Assembly (NCBI GenBank): GCA_947449735.1
Contig: CANFTB010000028.1
Location: 1 to 64,000 of the forward strand
DNA length: 64,000 nt
Direction of reading: 5' to 3'
Source: Chthoniobacteraceae bacterium
Lineage (GTDB): Bacteria; Verrucomicrobiota; Verrucomicrobiia; Chthoniobacterales; Chthoniobacteraceae
The translations under genes were made by a program, and so were the position numbers. This document shows positions 47,673 to 56,158 of the stretch, in pieces. The notes under the pieces were generated by a model, which saw nothing but the letters and a program-made list of their open reading frames with translations, ran no database searches and had not been told where the DNA came from. Position 1 is the first letter of the stretch; every line of letters starts with the position of its first letter.

Positions 47673-49786
47673 AGGTTTCGAGTGGAGGTTTTGATTTTTC
47701 TGCAGCGCAATCCCTTTTGCCGGTGGGGCCCGCCGTCAAGGGCGGTTCGGGGGACCTCTCTGCCGGGTCGTCTGACGTTGCGGATTCCCAAGATTTTGGA
47801 AGCCTGCTTTCTAGGGGGGTGTCGGATTCTGAATCAGTTACCCAGTCTGCGAAAGCAGGTTCCGGAGACGCAAGGCATGCTGCAAAAGTAGGTGCTTCTA
47901 AAGCATCGCCTGGATTAGTGGCGTCCAGGGTTTCTCGAGCTCAGCAGGGAAGCGGCGTGGTTCTCTCTAAGGGTTCGAGAGACCTTTCGAATTCTCAAGA
48001 CAGGGCTTCTTCTTTATCATTGTCTGAATTCGTTTCCGGAGATGCCGGAAGTTCCGACGCACCGGAGTTGGATGTCAAAGTCGGGGGCACGGGCGAGTTG
48101 CTGGCTTTGGGTCTCTCTGATTTGCCCCCGGATCCAAGGTTGGCGGATCCCTCGGAGCTAGCAATGGAGGCTGCTGCAGTGGCTGCGCTCTCCGCCGCAT
48201 CCTCTTTGGTGATTCCCGTCTCGGTGCAATCTTCGGTCTCGGCTGAATCTGACGGTTCCGGTGTGGCTCTTCAGGTTTCGGTCCAAGGAAACGGCGCTGG
48301 ATCCCAAGGTGGACCATTTGGTCAACTGGCTCAGATTGCTTCCCGGGCTTCTTCGTCTGAGGTTTCTGTGCCAAAGCAAGTTTCTGTTCCTCCCACTGAA
48401 ATCTCTCCCGTGCAGCAGACCGCCGCTGCCGACCTTCAGTCGAATGTTTCGCTTCCTCCAAGCGGGCCGGTTATTGGCCAAACAGGCCGATCCGATTCCC
48501 GAGTTCAGGTTGAGGTTTTGGCAGGTGTGCCGGTGAAGTCGAACGAGTCTTCTTCTCTTGATGCAGATTCATCGTTGTCTGGTGCGGTTGTATCCGTTCC
48601 GGTTGAGGGTCAGGCCCAGAGCGCCCCGGTGCTGCCTATTTCCAGCCCGCTGATTTCACTGACGGCCACGTCTGCTCAGCTAGCTGCGCTGGTTGCTGCG
48701 TCTTCTCAGAAGGTCGGTTTGCCGCGTGCAGTTGCTTCTGACAAGGTTGCGGCTTCTGCGGCTCTACCTGCGAAACTTGCCGGGGATGTGAGGTCGGCTG
48801 TGCTGGCTGCTGAGGTATTCTCGAGCAATAATGCCGATCCCTCCGGCCAGGGTGCTTCAATTGTCGCCGCCGGTTCGGCCGAGGAGCCTGTGGTCCAACC
48901 ACAAAGTTCCTCATTGGGCCTCGCTGGCGTAGCTCAGGAAAACGGTTCCGGAAAATCAGGCGCTGTCGGAGTTGGCGACGAGGGTAAAAACGCTTCGGGT
49001 TCCGGTCTGGAGCAGGAGTCCAGAGCATCCGAGCAGGGCGGCCACGGCAAGCCCGTTGAAGTCAGTGCCCGGGCTAAGGCTAGGTTGCCAGATGCAGAGC
49101 TTCGATCTGGCACGCGAGATGCTAACGAACTGACTGTGCCCAAAGAAGAGACCAGTGTACGAGTCCGTGCGACGGCTGAAAGTCTGCCTGCTTCGATCGA
49201 CGAAGCGCCGCAGAGTTCAGCTTTTGTGGACAAGGCTGATTCAAGTCAATCGGCTGTGAGTTCCGCTATTGGTGCAGGCAACCGTCCTTTATCGGAGGCG
49301 GTCTCCAAGCCCACTGTTCTGCCTCCTGTGCAGGTAAAGACCAATGAAGTGTGGCGTGTTGTTCAAGACGCCATTCAGAGGGCCCGGTCCGAGAATCCCT
49401 CTCATCTTGCTGTTGAGGTGCGCATGGATGATGGATCCACGCTGGGTGTCGAGTTGCGCATGAGTAGCACGGGTCTTCAGGCGTCGTTCCGTTCTGAGTC
49501 CCAGACTTTGTTGCGTTCCATCGAGTCTCAGTGGTCTACATTCGTCTCCAAGGAGACTGCGGACGCCCGAGTGACAAGTGCGGTTTTTGAAAGTCGGTCA
49601 AGTTTCGGTGGTTCCACCGATTCTGGGACCAGTGGAGGTGAGCGGCGCCAGCAAATGGAGGACGCGCTCTCTGCTTCATCGTTGGGGCAGATGGGAGAGT
49701 CTGGTTCGGATGTTTCGGCCAAGTCTGGCTTGAAATCTTCCCAGGCGGGGTCGGTGCAAAACGGCCGGATCACGGCATACGCTTAG
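47669..49786 (+). CDS. fliK: Flagellar hook-length control protein FliK
   Basis: 705 residues. Residues 1-560 are low complexity, dominated by Ser, Ala, Val, Gly and Gln, which suits the stretched ruler role. The C-terminal 130 residues hold the Flg_hook (FliK_C) pattern: NEVWRVVQDAIQRARSENPS, HLAVEVRMDDGSTLGVELRM, LQASFRSESQTLLRSIESQW. The ruler senses hook length and switches FlhB specificity from rod/hook to filament substrates. It is longer than the approximately 400 residues in enterics, mainly through the linker. A TATAAT box for flgD lies right after its stop. Confidence 0.85.
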   Translation: MKVSSGGFDFSAAQSLLPVGPAVKGGSGDLSAGSSDVADSQDFGSLLSRGVSDSESVTQSAKAGSGDARHAAKVGASKASPGLVASRVSRAQQGSGVVLSKGSRDLSNSQDRASSLSLSEFVSGDAGSSDAPELDVKVGGTGELLALGLSDLPPDPRLADPSELAMEAAAVAALSAASSLVIPVSVQSSVSAESDGSGVALQVSVQGNGAGSQGGPFGQLAQIASRASSSEVSVPKQVSVPPTEISPVQQTAAADLQSNVSLPPSGPVIGQTGRSDSRVQVEVLAGVPVKSNESSSLDADSSLSGAVVSVPVEGQAQSAPVLPISSPLISLTATSAQLAALVAASSQKVGLPRAVASDKVAASAALPAKLAGDVRSAVLAAEVFSSNNADPSGQGASIVAAGSAEEPVVQPQSSSLGLAGVAQENGSGKSGAVGVGDEGKNASGSGLEQESRASEQGGHGKPVEVSARAKARLPDAELRSGTRDANELTVPKEETSVRVRATAESLPASIDEAPQSSAFVDKADSSQSAVSSAIGAGNRPLSEAVSKPTVLPPVQVKTNEVWRVVQDAIQRARSENPSHLAVEVRMDDGSTLGVELRMSSTGLQASFRSESQTLLRSIESQWSTFVSKETADARVTSAVFESRSSFGGSTDSGTSGGERRQQMEDALSASSLGQMGESGSDVSAKSGLKSSQAGSVQNGRITAYA

Positions 49787-49792
49787 TATAAT
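49787..49792 (+). promoter_or_regulatory. TATAAT box immediately upstream of flgD
   Basis: A perfect -10 hexamer ends 8 bp before the flgD ATG (49801), in the 14-bp gap after fliK. No good -35 box is seen at 16-18 bp upstream. A transcript from it would start at about 49799, making flgD nearly leaderless. Confidence 0.4.
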
Positions 49793-49800
49793 TAGAGACC

Positions 49801-50253
49801 ATGAGTACAACATCAGTTGGAAATACTAATTCCATTCAGGACCTGAGTCAGTTCAGCCCTACTGTGCAGCAGGCGCTTCAGGGTGTCACGATAAAGGGGA
49901 ACAAGTCGAGTCTCACTCAGGACGATTTCTTGAAGTTATTGACCGTTCAGTTGGCGAATCAGGATCCGCTCAAACCCATGGAGGATGCCCAGTTTATGGG
50001 TCAGATGGCGCAGTTTGCCTCCTTGGAGCAGACTAAAGAGTTAAACGCGACGGTCGCAGGCCTTTCGAGCACGCTGGGATTCAGCTCGGCTCAGCAGTTC
50101 CTCGGCAAAAATGTCACGCTCAATGTTGACGGAGCGGAAATCACAGGAACTGTTTCGGGTGTCGCGATGGTGAAGGGCGTCCCGCAGCTCATGGTCAACG
50201 ACAAGATGTACACCACAGATAAGGTCACAGCTGTGACGCTTCCAACTCAGTAA
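49801..50253 (+). CDS. flgD: Flagellar hook assembly (scaffold) protein FlgD
   Basis: 150 residues. The conserved core QDDFLKLLTVQLANQDPLKP followed by MEDAQFMGQMAQFASLEQTK (about 40-80) is the FlgD signature (FLxLLxxQLxxQDPLxPxxxxxFxxQLAQFSxLEQ). A C-terminal strand-rich segment (FLGKNVTLNVDGAEITGTVS) fits the short FlgD type. FlgD caps the growing hook and is then replaced by FlgK. It is shorter than the approximately 230-residue enteric form, lacking the second domain. flgE follows after 42 bp. Confidence 0.93.
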   Translation: MSTTSVGNTNSIQDLSQFSPTVQQALQGVTIKGNKSSLTQDDFLKLLTVQLANQDPLKPMEDAQFMGQMAQFASLEQTKELNATVAGLSSTLGFSSAQQFLGKNVTLNVDGAEITGTVSGVAMVKGVPQLMVNDKMYTTDKVTAVTLPTQ

Positions 50254-50295
50254 AACACTTAAATTCTCCGGCCAACCTTCAACCTCATCTAACTT

Positions 50296-52692
50296 ATGTC
50301 TCTTGCTTCCAGTCTCAACGTCGGTGTTAGCGCCCTTCGTGCCTACTCCGAAGGAATCCAGGTGGTCTCCAACAACATCGCCAACGTGAACACGGTTGGC
50401 TACAAGGCGTCCCACGCGCAGTATTCTGATACTTTTTCCAACATCCTTCGGCCCCTGGTTCCGAACGAGAACAACACGGCAGTGAAGATTGCTCCCACGC
50501 AGGTTGGGGGTGGGGTGCAGATTGAGTCCGTGGCTCCAGTTTTTTCTCAGGGCACGATCCAGGTCACCAATTCGAATAGCGATCTCGCTATTGCCGGGAA
50601 CGGCTTTTTCCGCGTCAAAAACCCCCAGACCGGTCAGTATTTTGTCACACGTGCGGGGAACTTTCGTGTCGACGCTGATGGTTATCTAGTGACGCAACAG
50701 GGGTTTCGTGTGCAGGGTGCCTACGGGGCAAAGACGAAGGTGGTTTATGACACCACCACAAAGGGTTATGATGTCAAGGGGCAGCAGGACAATGACAAGG
50801 TTGTTGTGCCGACTGGAATTACCAGCAAGACGGTGGTGGGCGCTGCGACGACTCTTGGAAGCTACGTTTTCAGTGTGCCGTCAACTCTCGGTTTGGTGGT
50901 TGGGATGCCGATTTCCGGAAGCGGTATTGCTACTGGGGCCAAAGTGACTGCCATTGATGCCGTCACCAACAAGGTGACGATGAGTGCAGCTGGAACTGCT
51001 ACGAATTTGAGCACCGCTTTGGTGTTCGGTTTAAAGACGGTGGACTCAGGTAGTCTGACCTTGACGCTGCCTGCCGATTACGAGCGTGCTGACCTCCAGA
51101 AGGGAATGTTCATCACTGGAGCCGGCATTGCACCTGGTACCACCATTGAGACCTTTAGTGGAAACGTCAAAAAGACCATTCCAGCTTCGTCAGGGTCTCT
51201 GACGCTCACTGGGGTTACGACTACGAACGGCTCCACAACGCTCACGGCCGACAGTACGGCCGGTCTCGCTCCCGGCATGCTACTGTCCGCCGGCAGCGGC
51301 GTGGTTCCTGGATCCAAGGTCATCACTGTGGCTGCTGATGGTGTGACCTTCACGATTGATACTCCAGCCGTGGGGTCGATTGCGGGCACTCTTTCCGTGG
51401 TGGCCGCTGGAAATAAGACACTGGATGAGGCTTCTAACTTGATCAACATGTCGGACATCACCGGCTTGACTGTCGGGATGAGTGTTTCCGGTGAGGGATT
51501 GCCGACGCCCGCCTATATCAGTGACATTGCTTCTGTTCCGAATCTTGATGGCACTTACAGCGTGGCCCTCAGGAATGCTGCTCCGATCACGATGGCTGGT
51601 GCCTCCTATAGTGCTCCCGCTGGTGCGACCGGATCGATCACTTCTACGGTTTCGATTTCGGATACTTCCAAGCTCAAGGTTGGTGACAAAATCACTTCGT
51701 CAGGAACTCTGGCAGGCGCAACCTGGACGGCTGGCAGTAATGTTCTCACTGTGACATCGACTGCCGCTCTGCACGTGGGCGACGAAATTGCCGGCGGCAC
51801 TGGGCTTCCGTATGGAAGCAAGGTTGTTTCCATTACGAATGGAACAACCTGCGTTCTGAGCGGAACTGCCACGGCAACGAATGCTACCGGTACCGCCTTG
51901 GCGACCGTCGTCGATTTTGGAACGGTGACCGGGATCACAAACTCCACCGGGTTTACCATGAAGTGCACCGAGGCACTTCTGGGGACCGCCTCGACTGTAT
52001 CGGCCAATATGGGCTCCGCGGCTGTGGCGAGTACTCTTCTGACGGCCCAAGGGTCGAAGGTGTATCCTCCCGGCAATTCTTACGGGGCCGTTAAGTTGGC
52101 TTTTGGCGACGCGACTGTTGTTTTGAGCAAGCGCCCCACGGTGGACAGTTTTGATGATGTTACGTTCTCGTTAGGCACCAATTACACGCAGGCTTCCAAG
52201 GTGGGCGACGTGAAGATCGCGTTCTCGGAGGGCGATAATTTCACTTATTATGGCACTGATGGCGTGGCGCTTTCCGGAATTCCGTTGAGTGCTGCAGAAT
52301 CAGGCGGACCGAAGATCCGTACCTTCAACGTGGGTACTTCCGGCGACATCAACATCATCCTGTCGAACGGGCAGACCTTCACCGCTGGTGCCGTGCTGCT
52401 GCAGAGCTTCAAGGATCCGGGTGCGCTCACCCGTGAAGGGGACAACCTCTTCTCCGGCATCACCACCGCAGGCCCTTACAACGGTTTGTTCGAGGACTCC
52501 AACATCGCGGCCTTGACGCCCTCCAATGGCGGCTTGGGTGCCATCAACGGCGGTTCTCTGGAGTTGTCGAATGTGGATCTCGGTGAGGAGTTTTCCACGA
52601 TGATCACAACTCAGCGCGCCTTCCAGGCGGGTTCGCGTATCGTGACCACTTCGGACCAGATGCTCGAGGAAGCTGTCAATCTGAAGCGCTAA
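50296..52692 (+). CDS. flgE: Flagellar hook protein FlgE with repeat-bearing insert
   Basis: 798 residues. The N-terminal rod/hook signature is SLNVGVSALRAYSEGIQVVS with NNIANVNTVGYKASHAQYSD; FlgE core blocks GNGFFRVKNPQTGQYFVTRA and FRVDADGYLVTQQGFRVQGA follow. The C-terminal DLGEEFSTMITTQRAFQAGS is the conserved hook end. Between about 190 and 590 there is an insert with five or six imperfect repeats of the pattern 'GMxIxGxGIxxGTxVxxI' (near residues 195, 265, 321, 389 and 491, and a weaker one near 458), rich in Thr, Gly and Ala. The usual FlgE is 400-450 residues, so the surface domains are greatly enlarged. FlgE polymerises into the hook outside the cell. Confidence 0.92.
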   Translation: MSLASSLNVGVSALRAYSEGIQVVSNNIANVNTVGYKASHAQYSDTFSNILRPLVPNENNTAVKIAPTQVGGGVQIESVAPVFSQGTIQVTNSNSDLAIAGNGFFRVKNPQTGQYFVTRAGNFRVDADGYLVTQQGFRVQGAYGAKTKVVYDTTTKGYDVKGQQDNDKVVVPTGITSKTVVGAATTLGSYVFSVPSTLGLVVGMPISGSGIATGAKVTAIDAVTNKVTMSAAGTATNLSTALVFGLKTVDSGSLTLTLPADYERADLQKGMFITGAGIAPGTTIETFSGNVKKTIPASSGSLTLTGVTTTNGSTTLTADSTAGLAPGMLLSAGSGVVPGSKVITVAADGVTFTIDTPAVGSIAGTLSVVAAGNKTLDEASNLINMSDITGLTVGMSVSGEGLPTPAYISDIASVPNLDGTYSVALRNAAPITMAGASYSAPAGATGSITSTVSISDTSKLKVGDKITSSGTLAGATWTAGSNVLTVTSTAALHVGDEIAGGTGLPYGSKVVSITNGTTCVLSGTATATNATGTALATVVDFGTVTGITNSTGFTMKCTEALLGTASTVSANMGSAAVASTLLTAQGSKVYPPGNSYGAVKLAFGDATVVLSKRPTVDSFDDVTFSLGTNYTQASKVGDVKIAFSEGDNFTYYGTDGVALSGIPLSAAESGGPKIRTFNVGTSGDINIILSNGQTFTAGAVLLQSFKDPGALTREGDNLFSGITTAGPYNGLFEDSNIAALTPSNGGLGAINGGSLELSNVDLGEEFSTMITTQRAFQAGSRIVTTSDQMLEEAVNLKR

Positions 52693-52744
52693 TCTAGCCC
52701 TGCGGCACTAATATCTCCAGGCCCCCTGTAACGCCTCCTATTCC

Positions 52745-53503
52745 ATGGCTGACGAAGTAACTGATCCAGCGCTCGATCCTAACGGTGAAGGCAAACCGCC
52801 CGCAAAAGCAGGGAATCCCATGATTCCCTTGGTCATCGCATTGGTTGCCAGCACGGCGATCTCCTTTGTGATGGTGAAGTTTGTTTTTGCGCCCGGTTTG
52901 GAGAAGAAGATCATGGCCGAGCTGAGTGCAGGCGCTGAGGGGGGCGAAGGCGGGGACGCCGCTAAGGCTGGTGAGCCTGCCGATAAGAAGGATGCTCATG
53001 GGGCTCCTGCCGACAAGAAGGATGCCCATGGCGCTGCTCCTGCTGACAAGAAAGAGGCGGACAAGAAGGACGCCCATGGTGCTCCCGCTAAGGACGCCCA
53101 TGGTGCTCCCGCTAAGGACGCCCATGGTGCTCCCGCTAAGGACGCCCATGGTGCTGCGCCTGAGAAGGGTGAGAAGGAAAAAGGAGCGAAGCAGACCAAG
53201 TCTGGGTGGGAGTACAGTTTTCCAAACGTCGTTTCCAACCTCACGGGTTCCCTGGGGACGAAGTATGTGAAAGTCTCCTTCACGGTTCTTAGCGATGACA
53301 AGAACATCGGGGACCTCTTAGAGGAGAACAAGAGCAAGCTGAAGGATGCAGCGATTAGGGTGTTAGGTTCGCGTTCGCTTGCAGACATGGAGTCTTCGAA
53401 CGCCAAGAATGTGTTGTGCAGTGAGATCGCCGCGAATTTTAACAAGGCCCTCAATGCAAACACGGTGAAGCAGATTTTCCTGACGGAATTTTTGATCCAA
53501 TGA
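52745..53503 (+). CDS. fliL: Flagellar basal-body protein FliL with His-rich repeat linker
   Basis: 252 residues. An N-terminal cytoplasmic tail is followed by one membrane helix (MIPLVIALVASTAISFVMVK, about 26-45). Residues about 76-142 are a linker of DKKDAHGAP and KDAHGAPA repeats, rich in Lys, Asp, Ala and His. The C-terminal periplasmic FliL domain has GWEYSFPNVVSNLTGSLGTK, YVKVSFTVLSDDKNIGDLLE, RVLGSRSLADMESSN and VKQIFLTEFLIQ. FliL encircles and stabilises stator units. The linker is not a normal part of FliL. It overlaps fliM by ATGA. Confidence 0.88.
   Translation: MADEVTDPALDPNGEGKPPAKAGNPMIPLVIALVASTAISFVMVKFVFAPGLEKKIMAELSAGAEGGEGGDAAKAGEPADKKDAHGAPADKKDAHGAAPADKKEADKKDAHGAPAKDAHGAPAKDAHGAPAKDAHGAAPEKGEKEKGAKQTKSGWEYSFPNVVSNLTGSLGTKYVKVSFTVLSDDKNIGDLLEENKSKLKDAAIRVLGSRSLADMESSNAKNVLCSEIAANFNKALNANTVKQIFLTEFLIQ
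53066..53161. repeat. Four tandem 24-bp repeats in fliL
   Basis: Four consecutive 24-bp units (53066-53089, 53090-53113, 53114-53137, 53138-53161; the last one diverges at its 3' end) encode KDAHGAPA repeats. Looser relatives of the unit start near 52987. The unit is a multiple of three, so copy-number change keeps the frame. There is no CRISPR-like spacer structure. Confidence 0.85.
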
Positions 53504-54489
53504 CTGAGACGGCTGACGAACCTCAAGTAGAAGATTTGGCCACGCCGGTGAAGGCGACCGGTCAGATGGTTTCTGTCATTAACGCAGAAGGTCATTCCAC
53601 GCAGGTGGATTCGTCTTTGGTGACCTCCTTTAATTTCCGTCAGCCCGGCTTTCTGTCCCAGAAGGACACGACGCAGCTTCAGGTGCTGCATCAGAAGTAT
53701 GTTGCCAGTTTGGTTGCCAAGCTCGCGACCTATCTCCGGATGGACATCACTTGCGAGAAGAGCAGCGTTAAGTGTTCCAGCGTCCCGTTCCGTTTGTTCT
53801 GCGACAGCGTGCAGCAGCCCTCGCATCTCTCTGTTTTTCAGGTTTCCGGCCTCGATGGGGCGGGTGTTCTGGATATGCGTCCGCTCACGAGTATCGCGAT
53901 CGCCAACCGGCTCCTCGGGGGTCAGGGCTTGGTGAACGAACCCGAGCGCGCTCCGACGGAGATTGAGATTGCCCTGCTGGACGACGTGGCGATGATGATT
54001 TTGCGGGAGTGGTGCTCGATGTTCGAGCGGACGCCCGCGCTGAAGCCGTCGATTGTGGGACATGAAAGCGGCTGCCGTTTTCTTCAGATCGCAAGCGACG
54101 AGACGCCCTGCTTTGTGTTCAGAGCCGAGATCGCTCTCGGTGAACTGAAGGAGTACATCCAGATCGGCCTGCCTTTTTCAATGATGGACGGGCTGACCCA
54201 GGAGACTGGGGTGGCGGGGAAGACGGCGCCCGAGATCAAACAGAAGCCAATGCACTGGCGTTCTCCGTATGCGGCAATCGAGGTTCCGATTGTGGCGGAG
54301 TGGGACGTGCGCTTAATTACCCTCGGAGAAGCGGCCGCTCTGGCCCCGGGAGATCTGATCCATGTGCCGCAGGATCTCATCGACCAGACACGCTTGAAGG
54401 TTTCCGAAACAGAAGAGTTTTTCGGAACAATCGGTGTGGAAGAAGGACGGCTCGCGGTGCATCTGAACGAAAGAATTTCAAAGGAATAG
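53500..54489 (+). CDS. fliM: Flagellar motor switch protein FliM
   Basis: 329 residues. The central domain has TQLQVLHQKYVASLVAKLAT, FQVSGLDGAGVLDMRPLTSI and ANRLLGGQGLVNEPE with the GGxG motif, then PTEIEIALLDDVAMMILREW. The C-terminal SpoA domain includes WDVRLITLGEAAALAPGDLI. FliM forms the C-ring and binds CheY-P through an N-terminal LSQxEIDxLL peptide; that motif is not present in the first 50 residues here (MTETADEPQVEDLATPVKAT). The signal input may therefore differ. Overlaps fliL by 4 bp. Confidence 0.92.
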   Translation: MTETADEPQVEDLATPVKATGQMVSVINAEGHSTQVDSSLVTSFNFRQPGFLSQKDTTQLQVLHQKYVASLVAKLATYLRMDITCEKSSVKCSSVPFRLFCDSVQQPSHLSVFQVSGLDGAGVLDMRPLTSIAIANRLLGGQGLVNEPERAPTEIEIALLDDVAMMILREWCSMFERTPALKPSIVGHESGCRFLQIASDETPCFVFRAEIALGELKEYIQIGLPFSMMDGLTQETGVAGKTAPEIKQKPMHWRSPYAAIEVPIVAEWDVRLITLGEAAALAPGDLIHVPQDLIDQTRLKVSETEEFFGTIGVEEGRLAVHLNERISKE

Positions 54490-54492
54490 GTT

Positions 54493-54753
54493 ATGGTTAA
54501 CACTCTTGATGACTCCAGGCTGAGCACCGTTTTAGACGTTAAGGTGCAGCTCTCTGTGCGTTTGGGCTCCTGTCAGATGGCAATGCGCGACGTATTGGAA
54601 CTGCAGCCCGGAACCGTGGTCCAGCTCGGCCAGCGCGCGGATGATCCCGTTGGTCTTTATATTAATGACAAGCTGATCGCGCTAGGCGAGGTGGTTGTCG
54701 TCGAGGAGAAGTTTGCCATCAAGGTGACTACGATGGTCGGCGGCCCGGCGTAA
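54493..54753 (+). CDS. fliN: Flagellar motor switch protein FliN
   Basis: 86 residues, one SpoA domain: LSTVLDVKVQLSVRLGSCQM, AMRDVLELQPGTVVQLGQRA and LYINDKLIALGEVVVVEEKF followed by AIKVTTMV. The pattern 'DVxVxLxVxLGxxxxxxxxxLxLxxGxVxxLxxxxxxPVxLYxNxxLIAxGEVVVxxxxxxVRI' is that of FliN. The long N-terminal extension of some FliN proteins is missing. It completes the C-ring with FliM and FliG. It is 3 bp after fliM. Confidence 0.93.
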   Translation: MVNTLDDSRLSTVLDVKVQLSVRLGSCQMAMRDVLELQPGTVVQLGQRADDPVGLYINDKLIALGEVVVVEEKFAIKVTTMVGGPA

Positions 54754-54767
54754 GGCCGGTTTGCCTT

Positions 54768-55238
54768 ATGGCCTCCGCCATCCGGTTCACGGTACTGATA
54801 CGAGCCTTCTGCGCAGCCGGCTTGGGCGGGGTCGCGTTTGCTGACGCCGTGGCAGTGGGGGGCGCTGTTTCAAGTGGGAGTGCCGCGGCTTCGGTCTCCA
54901 GTGGGGCTGGGATATCCCTCTTGGGCTATGTCCTGACGATCGTGGTGCTTGCAGGCGCAGGATTGGCTGTGTTGTTTCGCGGAGCTGGGATGGGCGGCTT
55001 CCGTGGGATTGCGAAGGGACCGCGTAAACTGAATGTGGAGGAGACCCGCGCTTTGGGACACAGGCAGTATCTTGTGGTCGCTGAGTATGAGGGGCGCCGG
55101 TTTCTGCTGGGGGTGTGCCCCGGGAAGATTGAGTACCTGAGCGGGCTGGACGCCGACAGCGTTTCGCCGGGAGGCAGCTTTCAAGAGATCCTTTCCACCG
55201 ACATTTCACAGGGGGAGAAAGGCAAGGAGATAAAATGA
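54768..55238 (+). CDS. fliO: Flagellar export-gate assembly protein FliO
   Basis: 156 residues. A signal-like N-terminus (MASAIRFTVLIRAFCAAGLG) is followed by a second hydrophobic helix (ISLLGYVLTIVVLAGAGLAV, about 49-68). The cytoplasmic domain has KGPRKLNVEETRALGHRQYL, VVAEYEGRRFLLGVCPGKIE and YLSGL. This pattern, 'xLxVxExxxLGxxxxLxVVxxxxxxxLLGVxxxxIxxL', is the FliO fold. FliO helps FliP oligomerise. The gene overlaps fliP by ATGA. Confidence 0.85.
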   Translation: MASAIRFTVLIRAFCAAGLGGVAFADAVAVGGAVSSGSAAASVSSGAGISLLGYVLTIVVLAGAGLAVLFRGAGMGGFRGIAKGPRKLNVEETRALGHRQYLVVAEYEGRRFLLGVCPGKIEYLSGLDADSVSPGGSFQEILSTDISQGEKGKEIK

Positions 55239-56158
55239 AGAACGCAGCGTCTTATAATCGAGAAAGACTTACGCTGAACTCAAGGAATGATAGGGAGAGT
55301 GGCGGCAGTCAAGTAGTGCGTTCTATGGCAGGCCAAGCCTCGGGGAGTCGTGGGCCTCTTTCGGGAGTCGCCAAGGCGGGCGCACGGATTGTCCGGTGGT
55401 TGCCATCGTTTTGTGCGCTGTTGGTGGCCCTGGCCTTGCTGTCTGCCGGGACGCATGTGTTTGGCCAGCAGCCCGCTGCGGCGCCGGGTTCCCCTGCGTT
55501 GACCATCTCCCTTGGGGGAGACACGGATCCGGCAAACGTCTCGACGGCGATCCAGATTGTCGTGCTGATGACGCTGATCACGCTGGCGCCGTCTTTCCTG
55601 CTTTTGATGACCAGCTTCACCCGGTTTGTGATTGTGCTCGGGTTTATCCGGAGCGCTATCGGTTTGCAGGGGGCGCCTTCCAATCAGATCATCGTGGGGA
55701 TGTCATTGTTTCTTTCAATGTTCATCATGGCGCCGACTGCGAAGCGGGTGAACGACGAGGCGTTGCAGCCTTACATGAACAAGCAGATTACGACCATGCA
55801 GTTCGCCGAGAAGGCCGGGGAGCCGATGAAGGCGTTCATGATCCGGCAGACCCGTCCTTCGGAGGTAGATTTCTTCCTCGGGCTCTCCGGTGAAGGCGCG
55901 ACAAAAACCGACGATCTTCCCCTAACTGTGGTGGTGCCCGCCTTTGTTTTGAGCGAGCTGCGGACAGCTTTCCAGATGGGGTTCCTGATTTACGTGCCGT
56001 TTCTCGTGATTGACTTTCTGGTTTCGGCCACGCTGATGTCCATGGGGATGATGATGATGCCGCCTATGATGATCTCTCTTCCCTTTAAGCTTCTGCTGTT
56101 CGTCCTGGTGGACGGATGGCACTTGATCGTGCGATCCTTGGTTCAAAGTTTTGCCTGA
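55235..56158 (+). CDS. fliP: Flagellar export-gate protein FliP
   Basis: 307 residues. A longer than usual N-terminal part (about 50 polar residues, MKNAASYNRERLTLNSRNDR onward) is followed by a signal-type helix (FCALLVALALLSAGTHVFG). The FliP core is strongly conserved: IQIVVLMTLITLAPSFLLLM, TSFTRFVIVLGFIRSAIGLQ, GAPSNQIIVGMSLFLSMFIM, PAFVLSELRTAFQMGFLIYV and SMGMMMMPPMMISLPFKLLL. It forms the export channel with FliQ and FliR. A start nearer the signal helix, such as ATG 55325, is possible. Its TGA overlaps the fliQ start as TGATG. Confidence 0.95.
   Translation: MKNAASYNRERLTLNSRNDRESGGSQVVRSMAGQASGSRGPLSGVAKAGARIVRWLPSFCALLVALALLSAGTHVFGQQPAAAPGSPALTISLGGDTDPANVSTAIQIVVLMTLITLAPSFLLLMTSFTRFVIVLGFIRSAIGLQGAPSNQIIVGMSLFLSMFIMAPTAKRVNDEALQPYMNKQITTMQFAEKAGEPMKAFMIRQTRPSEVDFFLGLSGEGATKTDDLPLTVVVPAFVLSELRTAFQMGFLIYVPFLVIDFLVSATLMSMGMMMMPPMMISLPFKLLLFVLVDGWHLIVRSLVQSFA

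Noticed and set aside
53066-53161. Tandem repeats as a possible CRISPR array.
   Set aside because: Units are contiguous with no spacers and encode an in-frame peptide repeat in fliL.
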